Positions 1 through 5,394 of a stretch of 6,239 bases of DNA are shown piece by piece; the stretch's first letter is position 1; each line of letters opens with the position of its first letter. Both the position numbers and the translations under genes were made by a program. The stretch comes from DATBIO01 sp036556965 (lineage in GTDB: Bacteria; Acidobacteriota; Vicinamibacteria; Fen-336). The stretch spans positions 1 to 6,239 of the forward strand of contig DATBIO010000070.1 in the NCBI GenBank assembly GCA_036556965.1. Direction: 5' to 3'. Below the pieces are notes generated by a model. That model was given only the letters and a program-made list of their open reading frames with translations. It was not told the origin of the DNA and made no database searches.

Positions 1-188
1 GGAACGCGGACGGAAGTGGATTTCGTCACGCCTCGGATCGTCGACTTGTCCGAGAACTCGAGGCGATCGATCACGAAGGTGCTGCCCAGGATGGAAAACC
101 GGTCGGGGAAGCAGGACGGACGGGCGCGGACCTGCGCGAGGAGGATCTGCCTCAGCTTCTCGGCGGCGAGTTGAAGTTCGAGGATCAT
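1..188 (-). CDS. unrecognised protein, N-terminal 62 residues only (runs off the window)
   Basis: An open frame starts at an ATG (CAT at 186-188) and reads without a stop to the window edge. An in-frame TGA lies 15 bases upstream of the ATG (+ strand 204-206), so this ATG is the first possible ATG of the frame. The first 22 residues (MILELQLAAEKLRQILLAQV then RA) look like an amphipathic helix. A mixed stretch follows with one Cys at residue 26 and beta-like segments (FSILGSTFVIDRL). I do not recognise a family from this fragment and assign no function. There is only a weak AAGG-like ribosome site. The gene begins 22 bases after the 3' end of tRNA-Glu on the same strand. By hand count it is about 62% GC (117/188), lower than most of the window, and uses codons such as CTT, CAA, TTT, AAA and ACT that are rare elsewhere here. 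The gene could belong to an element inserted at the tRNA, but nothing visible proves that. Confidence 0.55.
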   Translation of the reverse strand, partial: MILELQLAAEKLRQILLAQVRARPSCFPDRFSILGSTFVIDRLEFSDKSTIRGVTKSTSVRV

Positions 189-210
189 GGCCCCGGCCTT
201 GAGTCAGGCG

Positions 211-287
211 TGGCGACCCTGGTGGGATTCGAACCCACGATCTCGACCTTGAAAGGGTCGCGTGCTGGGCCTCTGCACCACAGGGTC
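211..287 (-). tRNA. tRNA-Glu (anticodon UUC), CCA end encoded
   Basis: The minus strand folds into a complete cloverleaf of 77 bases. The acceptor stem GACCCTG pairs perfectly with CAGGGTC. The D arm is GTGC/GCAC. The anticodon stem CGACC/GGTCG encloses the loop CTTTCAA, whose positions 34-36 are TTC. The variable loop has five bases, and the T arm GTGGG/CCCAC encloses TTCGAAT. The discriminator is G and a genomic CCA follows. Anticodon UUC reads GAA/GAG, so this is the glutamate tRNA, and the CTTTCA-type loop matches known bacterial tRNA-Glu. It lies 55 bases downstream of the zinc-ribbon gene on the same strand, with no clear terminator between them, so it may be processed from that transcript. 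A TACCAT hexamer (complement of 300-305) could serve as a -10 of its own, but no convincing -35 accompanies it. Confidence 0.97.
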
Positions 288-342
288 CGGGCGGGCCTCA
301 TGGTAGCACCGGCGCCCGGGTCCCGAACGGCGGGGTCGAAGG

Positions 343-642
343 CTACGGCGGCGGGGCCGGCCTCGCTTCCAGGCCCTGCGGCCGCGCGGCCGCGGCGGCG
401 GGCACGCGGCGCCCGCAGCGCCCTTCCGCGCGCCGGACCGCGCACGGGGGACAGACGACGCCGCCCGGCGTCGCGGTCCGGCAGTCCACGCACACCCGGC
501 GATCGACGAGATGCCGGTAGCGCTCGCGCTGCGCGGAGGCCTCGCAGTCGCGGCACCAGGACTTGCGCCCCGTGGGGCCGTGGCGACGCGCGCCGAAGGC
601 CTCGAGGCCCTTGACCGTGCCGCAGCGCGGACAGCGCTTCAT
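343..642 (-). CDS. small double zinc-ribbon protein, function unknown
   Basis: This encodes 99 residues. Cysteine pairs lie at C4/C7, C30/C33, C51/C54 and C64/C67, with one more at C76. This arrangement predicts two four-cysteine zinc ribbons (residues 4-33 and 51-67). The opening MKRCPRCGTVKGLEAFGARR resembles the short zinc-binding segment at the start of many phage and bacterial HNH or endonuclease VII-type proteins and of stand-alone small zinc-ribbon proteins. No HNH catalytic motif follows, so a nuclease call is not justified. The tail (about 80-99) is Ala/Pro/Arg-rich and probably disordered. The ATG at 642 lies 15 bases after the stop of the small membrane protein gene, so the two are probably cotranscribed. 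No strong Shine-Dalgarno sequence is seen, so translation may depend on the upstream gene. The regular CxxC pattern makes a chance open frame unlikely. Nucleic-acid or protein binding is the likely role, by inference only. Confidence 0.8.
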   Translation of the reverse strand: MKRCPRCGTVKGLEAFGARRHGPTGRKSWCRDCEASAQRERYRHLVDRRVCVDCRTATPGGVVCPPCAVRRAEGRCGRRVPAAAAARPQGLEARPAPPP

Positions 643-657
643 GGCTCGCCCCGCGCC

Positions 658-816
658 TCAGGCGGCGCGGTCCAGCTTCCTCTCGCCACGGACGGGGAAG
701 GGCTCGACGTTACGCCGCGCCGGCGGATAGGCCGCGTCGATCCAGGAAACGAGCCGCAGCACGGCCAGTCCGGCGCCGAGAAGGATGATGGCGGCGACGA
801 CTTCGATCGTGGTCAC
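658..816 (-). CDS. 52-residue single-pass membrane protein, unknown function
   Basis: This short gene runs from a GTG (CAC at 814-816) to TGA (TCA at 658-660). The product begins MTTIEVVAAIILLGAGLAVL, a clear hydrophobic helix at about residues 4-24. It is followed by RLVSWIDAAYPPARR and a charged tail ending in GERKLDRAA. The positive residues lie after the helix, which suggests an N-out/C-in orientation, though with so short an N-terminus that is only inference. A perfect GGAGGT Shine-Dalgarno sequence lies 8 bases before the GTG and is the main reason to call the gene and this start. It sits 78 bases after yihY and 15 bases before the zinc-ribbon gene, all on one strand, so it is probably part of the same transcription unit. 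I know of no family with this sequence. It could be a subunit or regulator of a membrane complex, but nothing here shows which. Confidence 0.72.
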   Translation of the reverse strand: MTTIEVVAAIILLGAGLAVLRLVSWIDAAYPPARRNVEPFPVRGERKLDRAA

Positions 817-824
817 CCGTGTCT

Positions 825-830
825 ACCTCC
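825..830 (-). promoter_or_regulatory. Shine-Dalgarno sequence of the 52-residue membrane protein gene
   Basis: GGAGGT on the minus strand, with 8 bases to the GTG at 816. It is one of the best ribosome sites in the window and decides the GTG start. Confidence 0.75.
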
Positions 831-894
831 ACGTGCGAGGCTAAGCGGGGGGACCGCCGGGCGAGGTCCGTTCTCTTCGCTCTCCCTTCGCTTT

Positions 895-1752
895 TCAGGC
901 GGCCACGGCCGAGGGCGGGTCGGCGGCGGCCTTCTGGTGGATGAGCAGGGCCACTATCTCCCCGCAGTACAACACGATAGAGACGGAGATCTCGAGCCAG
1001 AGGGCGAGCACGATGATGCCCTCCAGCGTCCCGTAGATGCCGGCGTAGCGGGCCACGTTCCTAATGTAGTAGTGGAACGCGCCCTGGGCCGTTTCCCACA
1101 GGAGGGTGGCCAGCAGCGCCCCGAGGGCGGCGTTGCGGCTGCTCGTCACCCGCCGCGGGACGAAGCGGTAGACGACGAAGAAGAAGGAGAACGTCACGAT
1201 CACGGGCACCGTGCGCGAGGCCAGGAAGCCCAGCTGGTGCAGCTCGCCCGAGTGGCGGAAGCGCAGGAGCAGGCCCTCGGAGGTGGCGGCCAGCATGGTG
1301 AAGGCCATGGTCAGGAGGAGGGCCACGCCCGCCACCAGCACCATGGAGAGGGCCACCAGGTTGTGCTTGGCGAAGCTGCGGCCGGGCACGCCGAACACCA
1401 GCTCCAGGGCCGAGAAGAGCGACGCGAAGATGCGGCGCGCGGTCCAGGCCAGGAGGATGAGCCCCGGCCAGCGGAAGCGGTCGGCCTGCTCGACGAAGGA
1501 GCGCAGCGTCTCCATGGAGCCGCGGTCGAGGTGCAGCACGACGCCGCGCACCAGGAGCAGGCTGCCCTCGAAGGCGGCGTCGAAGGAGCCCAGCACCCTG
1601 ACCCCGAGCGAGACCAGGAAGATCAGCAGCGGCACCAGGGAGAGCAGCGTGTAGTAGGCCACCGCGGCCGCGCGGTCGGGGCCGTGGTGGTCGTGGAAGC
1701 GCATGAAAGCGCGCCAGGCCGTCCGCCCGGTCGTTCGCAGGGCCCGGAACAT
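895..1752 (-). CDS. YihY/BrkB family inner-membrane protein
   Basis: This encodes 285 residues, the usual size for the YihY/virulence factor BrkB family (older annotations wrongly call it ribonuclease BN). The N-terminus holds the family-typical DHHGPDRAAAVAYYTLLSLVP segment (about 21-41), where a short cytoplasmic helix leads into the first membrane span. Hydrophobic spans are visible near 31-50, 96-120, 131-157, 181-199, 207-228 and 243-271, six as expected. The signature near the end, YGTLEGIIVLALWLEISVSI (240-259) followed by LYCGEIVAL, matches the family's Y-G-(S/T)-x-x-(G/A)-x-x-x-x-L-x-W pattern. The molecular function of this family is unsettled, and transport has been suggested. The ATG at 1752 overlaps the SDR stop as TAATG with no Shine-Dalgarno sequence, so translation is probably coupled to the SDR. 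The reading frame stays open upstream to 2163, but that part is Arg/Pro/His-rich low-complexity sequence antisense-like to the SDR and is not coding. Confidence 0.92.
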   Translation of the reverse strand: MFRALRTTGRTAWRAFMRFHDHHGPDRAAAVAYYTLLSLVPLLIFLVSLGVRVLGSFDAAFEGSLLLVRGVVLHLDRGSMETLRSFVEQADRFRWPGLILLAWTARRIFASLFSALELVFGVPGRSFAKHNLVALSMVLVAGVALLLTMAFTMLAATSEGLLLRFRHSGELHQLGFLASRTVPVIVTFSFFFVVYRFVPRRVTSSRNAALGALLATLLWETAQGAFHYYIRNVARYAGIYGTLEGIIVLALWLEISVSIVLYCGEIVALLIHQKAAADPPSAVAA

Positions 1753-2477
1753 TACGTTCGGGACGAGGGGGGCCGCAGCGGCCGCATCTCGACGCGGCTC
1801 AGGTGGGCCTCGTCGCGCGTGCGGAGGAGGTCGAGCACGGCGCCCGCGACGTCCTCCGCGGTGAGCTTCCACGAGCCATGGCCGGCGCCCGAGCGGAAGG
1901 CGGCGCCGAAGGCGGTGTCCACCGAGCCGGGGGCGATGGTGGTGACCTTCACCCCCGCCTGCCGCACCTCGAGCATGAGGCAGACGGAGAAGTGGTCGAG
2001 GGCGGCCTTGCTCGCGCAGTAGGCGGCCATGCCCGCGATCGCGTTCTGTCCCGCCAGCGACGAGATCATGAAGACGTGGCCGCCGCGCCGCGTGAGGTGG
2101 GGGAGGGCGGCGCGCGTCACGCGGAAGACGCCGGTGAGGTTGAGGGCCATGACGGCCTCCCACTCCTCGTCGCTGGTCTCCGCCACGGGATGGGCGGCGC
2201 CCACGCCGGCGTTGTTGACGAGGACCTGCAGGCCGCCGTGGGCCTCCACCGCCGCCGCCACCGCCCGGTCGCAGCCCGCGCGCGTGCGGAGGTCCGCTTC
2301 CACCGCCGCCACCGCGCCCCCCGCCGCGCGCGCCTCGTCCACCAGGGCCCGAAGCTCGCCGCCCGAGCGGGCCACGGCGGTGACGCGCGCCCCGGAGCCG
2401 GCCAGGGCCAGGGCGACCGCGCGTCCGATGCCGCGGCTGGCGCCCGTGACGAGCGCGGACGCGCCCTCGAGGACCAT
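1752..2477 (-). CDS. short-chain dehydrogenase/reductase (classical SDR)
   Basis: This encodes 241 residues, typical of classical SDR enzymes, which oxidise or reduce carbonyl/alcohol substrates with NAD(P)(H) in the cytoplasm. The Rossmann nucleotide-binding motif TGASRGIG is at 11-18, the acidic residue D62 lies in the ADL position that contacts adenine, and NNAG is at 88-91. The catalytic tetrad is complete: N113, S140, Y153 and K157 (YCASK). The APGSVDT segment (182-188) matches the PG motif after the active site. R15 in the glycine motif and R37 at the end of beta-2 favour NADP(H), by analogy. The variable loop near 190-205 does not reveal the substrate. The ATG at 2477 is preceded by TATACT and seven bases, with no ribosome site, which suggests a leaderless mRNA. 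It is the first gene of the minus-strand run, and its TAA overlaps the start of yihY. The substrate is unknown. Confidence 0.95.
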   Translation of the reverse strand: MVLEGASALVTGASRGIGRAVALALAGSGARVTAVARSGGELRALVDEARAAGGAVAAVEADLRTRAGCDRAVAAAVEAHGGLQVLVNNAGVGAAHPVAETSDEEWEAVMALNLTGVFRVTRAALPHLTRRGGHVFMISSLAGQNAIAGMAAYCASKAALDHFSVCLMLEVRQAGVKVTTIAPGSVDTAFGAAFRSGAGHGSWKLTAEDVAGAVLDLLRTRDEAHLSRVEMRPLRPPSSRT

Positions 2478-2484
2478 CGCCCGC

Positions 2485-2490
2485 AGTATA
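2485..2490 (-). promoter_or_regulatory. candidate -10 element for the SDR gene (leaderless start)
   Basis: TATACT on the minus strand, a near-consensus sigma-70 -10 hexamer in an otherwise GC-rich region. Only seven bases separate it from the ATG at 2477, so transcription would be expected to begin at or next to the start codon. No good -35 is seen at the expected distance (CGGAAG at 17 bases). Confidence 0.45.
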
Positions 2491-2517
2491 ACCGGGGGGA
2501 CGGCGGCCTTCCGGCGC

Positions 2518-2523
2518 TATGAT
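2518..2523 (+). promoter_or_regulatory. candidate -10 element for the dnaJ-like gene
   Basis: TATGAT, five of six matches to the TATAAT consensus, would start transcription near 2530. That leaves a leader of about 28 bases before the TTG at 2559. The region where a -35 would sit is a G run with no match, so an activator or an alternative sigma factor may be needed, or the match is chance. Confidence 0.35.
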
Positions 2524-2558
2524 CGGCTTTGGCCCCGTCGCAGAGGGAACGAGACCAC

Positions 2559-3500
2559 TTGGAGTACAAGGACTACTATTCGATCCTCGGCGTTCCCCGC
2601 ACCGCCGACGACAAGCAGATCAAGGCCGCCTACCGGAAGCTCGCGCGGAAGCACCACCCCGACGTCAACAAGGGCGACAAGGACGCGGAGGCCAAGTTCA
2701 AGGAGGTCGGCGAGGCCTACACCGTCCTCTCCGACCCCGAGAAGCGGCGGCGCTACGACGCCATCGGCCCCGACTGGGCCTCCGCCTTCGGCGGGCGGCG
2801 GCGCGGGGGAGCGGCGGGCGTGCCCGGCGGCGGCCGCGTGCGCGTGGACTTCGGGTCCGACGCGGGCGGCTTCTCCGACTTCTTCCGCACCATCTTCGGC
2901 GGGGGGTTCGGCGAGGCGGGGGCGGAGACCTTCGAGGGCGCGGACCTCCGCGACCTCTTCGGCGGGCGCGCAGGCGCGCAGGTGCCCGCGCGCGGCCAGG
3001 ACGCCGAGGTCGAGGCGGAGGTGAGCCTCGAGGAGGTGCTGCGCGGGGCTCGGCGCACGGTGCGGCTGGACGGCCGCAGCATCGAGGTCACCGTCCCCCC
3101 CGGCGTCCGCCACGACCAGCGCGTCCGGCTGGCGGGGGCGGCGGGAGGACCGGAGGGCGCCGCACCGGGCCACCTGTACCTGCTGGTCAAGGTGCGGCCC
3201 CACCCGACCTTCGAGCGCGAAGGCGACGACCTGCGGGTGCGGGTGACCGTGCCCCTGACCACCGCCGTGCTGGGGGGCGAGGCGCACGTGCCGACCCTGG
3301 AAGGCGGGGTGGCCACGCTGAAGGTGCCTCCGGGCTCGCAGCCGGGCCGGGTCATGCGCCTCAAGGGCCTCGGCCTCCCGCGCCTGGGGGCGAAGGACGA
3401 GAGAGGCGGTCTGCTCGCCGTGATCGGGGTGGACCTGCCCGGCGCGCTCGGCGAGCGCGAGCGGGCGCTCTTCGAGGAGCTCCGGAAGCTGGGACACTGA
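2559..3500 (+). CDS. DnaJ-class co-chaperone without zinc finger (CbpA-like, class B)
   Basis: From a TTG start the product is 313 residues. The J domain spans about 5-67, with HPD at 33-35, the tripeptide that stimulates the DnaK ATPase. A Gly/Phe-rich linker follows (about 71-136, with repeated FGG motifs). Two C-terminal substrate-binding beta-domains run from about 146 onward, including the VPPGVRHDQRVRLAG and VPPGSQPGRVMRLKGLGLP segments typical of the family. The CxxCxGxG zinc repeats of true DnaJ are absent, so this is a class B protein like CbpA, which works with DnaK in the cytoplasm to handle unfolded or aggregated proteins. I chose TTG 2559 because it yields MEYKDYYSILGV, the usual family start, and GAGGG lies at 2543-2547. 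The frame also opens at TTG 2529 (323 residues), but those ten extra residues look unlike the family. No dnaK or grpE is in view. The stop overlaps the next start as TGATG. Confidence 0.94.
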   Translation: MEYKDYYSILGVPRTADDKQIKAAYRKLARKHHPDVNKGDKDAEAKFKEVGEAYTVLSDPEKRRRYDAIGPDWASAFGGRRRGGAAGVPGGGRVRVDFGSDAGGFSDFFRTIFGGGFGEAGAETFEGADLRDLFGGRAGAQVPARGQDAEVEAEVSLEEVLRGARRTVRLDGRSIEVTVPPGVRHDQRVRLAGAAGGPEGAAPGHLYLLVKVRPHPTFEREGDDLRVRVTVPLTTAVLGGEAHVPTLEGGVATLKVPPGSQPGRVMRLKGLGLPRLGAKDERGGLLAVIGVDLPGALGERERALFEELRKLGH

Positions 3501-4024
3501 TGCCCGCGCGCCGCGCCCCGCGCTCCGCCCTCGACGCCTGGCTGGAGATACCGTCGCGGCTGGAGGCGGCGGCGGCCGGACGGTCCGCGCGCGCGCTGGA
3601 CCGCCGCGGCGGGGAGCACGGCTGGTCGCCGCGGGAGACGATCCACCACCTGGTGGAGGCGAACCTGGTGGCGGCGGGCATGATCATCGCGGCCATGGGG
3701 AAGAGCGGGTCCACCTTCGACTGGACCTGGCTCAACCCCGACCGCGCCTGGATGCGCCGCCTCGGCTACGACCGAGCGCCGGTGGCCCCCGCCATCGCCG
3801 CCCTGCGCGCGGTGGGCCGGCACCTGGGCGGCCTCGTGCGCGCCGCCCGCGGCGCGCGCTCCCGCACCGTCGTGCTCTTCGACACTCCCGGGGGCCGGCG
3901 CTACCGGAGGACGGTGGAGGCCATCCTCCGGGAAGAGGCCGGGCACGCCGCCGAGCACCTGGCGGCCCTGCGCGAGGCGACGCGCGCGCCCCGGACCGCC
4001 GGGGGGCGGAAGCCCACGGGCTGA
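3500..4024 (+). CDS. DinB-like (four-helix, putative metal-binding) domain protein
   Basis: This encodes 174 residues, close to the usual 150-180 for the DinB/YfiT superfamily of four-helix-bundle proteins. The family pattern is visible as WSPRETIHHLVEANLVA at 42-58 and EEAGHAAEHLAALRE at 145-159. The likely metal triad is H50 (or H49), H149 and H153, matching the spacing of one His in helix 2 and an HxxxH in the last helix. Proteins of this superfamily include thiol-dependent transferases and DNA-damage-induced proteins of unknown activity, and the exact reaction here cannot be read from sequence. The Ala/Arg-rich ends (1-12 and 160-174) are probably unstructured. The ATG at 3500 overlaps the chaperone stop by one base (TGATG) with only a weak ribosome site, so the gene is likely translated by coupling to the DnaJ-like gene. 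A functional link to protein or redox stress is possible but is inference only. Confidence 0.82.
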   Translation: MPARRAPRSALDAWLEIPSRLEAAAAGRSARALDRRGGEHGWSPRETIHHLVEANLVAAGMIIAAMGKSGSTFDWTWLNPDRAWMRRLGYDRAPVAPAIAALRAVGRHLGGLVRAARGARSRTVVLFDTPGGRRYRRTVEAILREEAGHAAEHLAALREATRAPRTAGGRKPTG

Positions 4025-4031
4025 AGCCCGC

Positions 4032-4038
4032 AAGGAGG
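4032..4038 (+). promoter_or_regulatory. Shine-Dalgarno sequence for the NTF2-like gene
   Basis: AAGGAGG with 8 bases to the GTG at 4047, and 14 to the ATG at 4053. The spacing decides for the GTG start. The site lies in the 22-base gap after the DinB-like gene. Confidence 0.75.
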
Positions 4039-4046
4039 GACATCCC

Positions 4047-4526
4047 GTGCGCATGCTCGCCCTCTCGTTGCTCCTGGCCACGAGCCCCGGCGCGGAGGCG
4101 CCCCCTCCGCTGCCCTCGGTCGCGCTCCCGCCCGCGCTGGACCGCGTCCTGCGCGACTACGAGCGCGCCTGGCAGGCCAGGGACACCGCCTCCCTGGCCG
4201 CGCTCTTCGCGGACGACGGGTTCGTGCTGCAGAACGGCCGTCCGCCCGTGCGCGGGAAGGGCGCCATCCGCGCGGCCTACCAGGGATCGGGCGGCGTACT
4301 CGCCCTTCGCGCGCTGGCCTACGCCATCGAGGGAAGGGTGGGCTACGTCATCGGGGCCTACGCCACGGCGGCGGGAGGGCCGGACGTCGGGAAGTTCGTG
4401 CTCGCCCTGAAGCAGGGCGCGGACGGCCGCTGGCTCATCGCCGCCGACATGGACAACGGCAACCAGCGGCCGCCCCCGCCGGCCCCGCCCTCTCCGCCCG
4501 TGCCTCCCTCGCCGCCGAGCCGCTAG
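4047..4526 (+). CDS. secreted NTF2-like (SnoaL/DUF4440-type) protein with proline-rich tail
   Basis: This encodes 159 residues from a GTG start. The first 18 residues (MRMLALSLLLATSPGAEA) form a short signal peptide with a plausible AEA cleavage site, so export to the periplasm is predicted. Residues about 29-138 carry the cone-shaped NTF2-like fold of the SnoaL/DUF4440 group. Visible parts are the helix VLRDYERAWQARDTASLAAL, then FADDGFVLQNGRPPVRGKGAI (54-74), and later GKFVLALKQGADGRWLIAADMDN (115-137), where family members end in a strand with a W and an aspartate. The fold hosts enzymes and binding proteins alike, and no catalytic set can be identified. Residues 141-158 are nearly all Pro, Ser and Ala, an unusual low-complexity tail that may be a linker or wall-spanning segment. 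It follows the DinB-like gene by 22 bases, probably in the same transcript. Its TAG overlaps the stop of the convergent dioxygenase gene. Confidence 0.83.
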   Translation: MRMLALSLLLATSPGAEAPPPLPSVALPPALDRVLRDYERAWQARDTASLAALFADDGFVLQNGRPPVRGKGAIRAAYQGSGGVLALRALAYAIEGRVGYVIGAYATAAGGPDVGKFVLALKQGADGRWLIAADMDNGNQRPPPPAPPSPPVPPSPPSR

Positions 4527-5311
4527 CCGAGCCGGACGGCCAGCATGGAGACGGACCCGCCGTCCACGCCTTCCACGGGGAAGGTCGCGGCCTCGCCCTC
4601 GCCGGCGCCGAGGACGTAGAGCAGGGGCAGGTAGTGCTCGGGCGTGGGCGCGGCGAGGACGGCGTCCGCGCCGAGCGTCTCGTAGGCCACCAGGGGCTGG
4701 TGGTCGCCGCGGGAGATCAGCTCCCGGGCGCGCTCCTCGAAGCGCACGGCCCAGTCGAACGGCTCCACCGCGCGCTCGCCCCAGGCGTAGGCGTGCAGGT
4801 TGTGCACGAGGTTGCCGGTGCCGAGGATCAGAACGCCCTCGTCGCGCAGGCGGCGGAGCCGGCGGCCGAGGTTGTAGTGGAAGGACGCCGGCTGGGTCTC
4901 GTCGAGGCTGAGCTGGACCACGGGGACGTCGGCCTGCGGGTAGAGGTGGCGGAGCACCGACCACGTCCCGTGGTCGAGTCCCCAGGAGCCGTCGAGGCCC
5001 ACCGGCACGGGCGCCAGCGCGTCGCGCACCCTCCGCGCCAGCGCCGGCGCGCCGGGCGCCGGGTACTGGAACTCGAACAGGGCACGCGGGAAACCCCCGA
5101 AGTCGTGGATGGTGCGCGGGCGCTCCATGGCCGTGACCAGGGTCGAGGGCAGGAACCAGTGCGCGGAGACCGCGAGGACGGCCTTGGGCCGGATGGCGGC
5201 GCCCAGGCGCGTCCAGGCGCGCGTATACGCGTTGTCGGCCAGGGCGTTCATGGGATTGCCGTGGCCGAGGAACAGGGCGGGCATCCGTGTGTCGGCGGTC
5301 ACGTCCACCAT
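4523..5311 (-). CDS. ygiD: class III extradiol ring-cleavage dioxygenase, YgiD/4,5-DOPA dioxygenase type
   Basis: This encodes 262 residues, the same size as E. coli YgiD and plant DODA homologues, which open the ring of DOPA-like catechols using a metal centre of LigB type. The opening RMPALFLGHGNPMNAL (9-24) is characteristic of the family. Conserved histidines are visible at H17 (GHGNP), H51 (SAHW), H69 (IHDFGGFP), H114 (LDHGTW), H170 and H173 (GNLVHNLH) and H226 (PTPEHYLPL). H17, H51, H226 and one of the 170/173 pair are the expected metal or active-site positions by comparison with YgiD. The protein is cytoplasmic, with no signal or membrane segment. The true substrate in this organism is unknown, and many homologues are annotated only as dioxygenases. 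The ATG at 5311 is used. An alternative ATG at 5284 would remove nine residues and start directly at MPALFLGHG, and neither has a strong ribosome site. The gene faces the CsgG-like gene head to head. Confidence 0.93.
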   Translation of the reverse strand: MVDVTADTRMPALFLGHGNPMNALADNAYTRAWTRLGAAIRPKAVLAVSAHWFLPSTLVTAMERPRTIHDFGGFPRALFEFQYPAPGAPALARRVRDALAPVPVGLDGSWGLDHGTWSVLRHLYPQADVPVVQLSLDETQPASFHYNLGRRLRRLRDEGVLILGTGNLVHNLHAYAWGERAVEPFDWAVRFEERARELISRGDHQPLVAYETLGADAVLAAPTPEHYLPLLYVLGAGEGEAATFPVEGVDGGSVSMLAVRLG

Positions 5312-5334
5312 TTCACCACGAGCGTACCGCTCCG

Positions 5335-5363
5335 TTGACCAGTCATCGGGTGGCCGCTACACT
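5335..5363 (+). promoter_or_regulatory. sigma-70-type promoter of the CsgG-like gene
   Basis: TTGACC (5335-5340) and TACACT (5358-5363) are separated by exactly 17 bases. Transcription would begin near 5370, giving a leader of about 25 bases that carries GGAGG (5381-5385) 9 bases before the ATG. This is the most convincing two-part promoter in the window. Confidence 0.7.
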
Positions 5364-5394
5364 GCGGGGTCGCTTTCCGGGGAGGGAGAGAGGA

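Noticed and set aside
851..869. Possible terminator hairpin GGACC...GGTCC after yihY
   Set aside because: The stem has only five pairs and no T run follows on the minus strand. The next gene lies close and in the same direction.
511..2022. Long plus-strand open frame of 503 codons
   Set aside because: It is antisense to the zinc-ribbon, small membrane, YihY and SDR genes. Its product is His/Gly/Glu/Arg-rich low-complexity sequence with no domain, a common artefact in very GC-rich DNA.
1753..2163. N-terminal extension of the YihY frame
   Set aside because: The sequence before MFRALR is Arg/Pro/His-rich, overlaps the SDR gene, and would give a protein 137 residues longer than the family.
2753..4081. 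Minus-strand open frame of 442 codons opposite the DnaJ-like and DinB-like genes
   Set aside because: The plus-strand proteins have clear family motifs over the same bases. The antisense product is Ser/Arg/Pro-rich and featureless.
3732..4964. Minus-strand open frame of 410 codons
   Set aside because: It crosses three well-supported genes (DinB-like, NTF2-like and dioxygenase) in another frame and encodes Arg/Pro/Gly-rich sequence without motifs.
5287..5394. 36-residue upstream extension of the CsgG-like frame
   Set aside because: It would bury the signal peptide, overlaps the promoter and the start of the dioxygenase gene, and has no ribosome site. The ATG at 5395 has GGAGG and gives a clean signal peptide.
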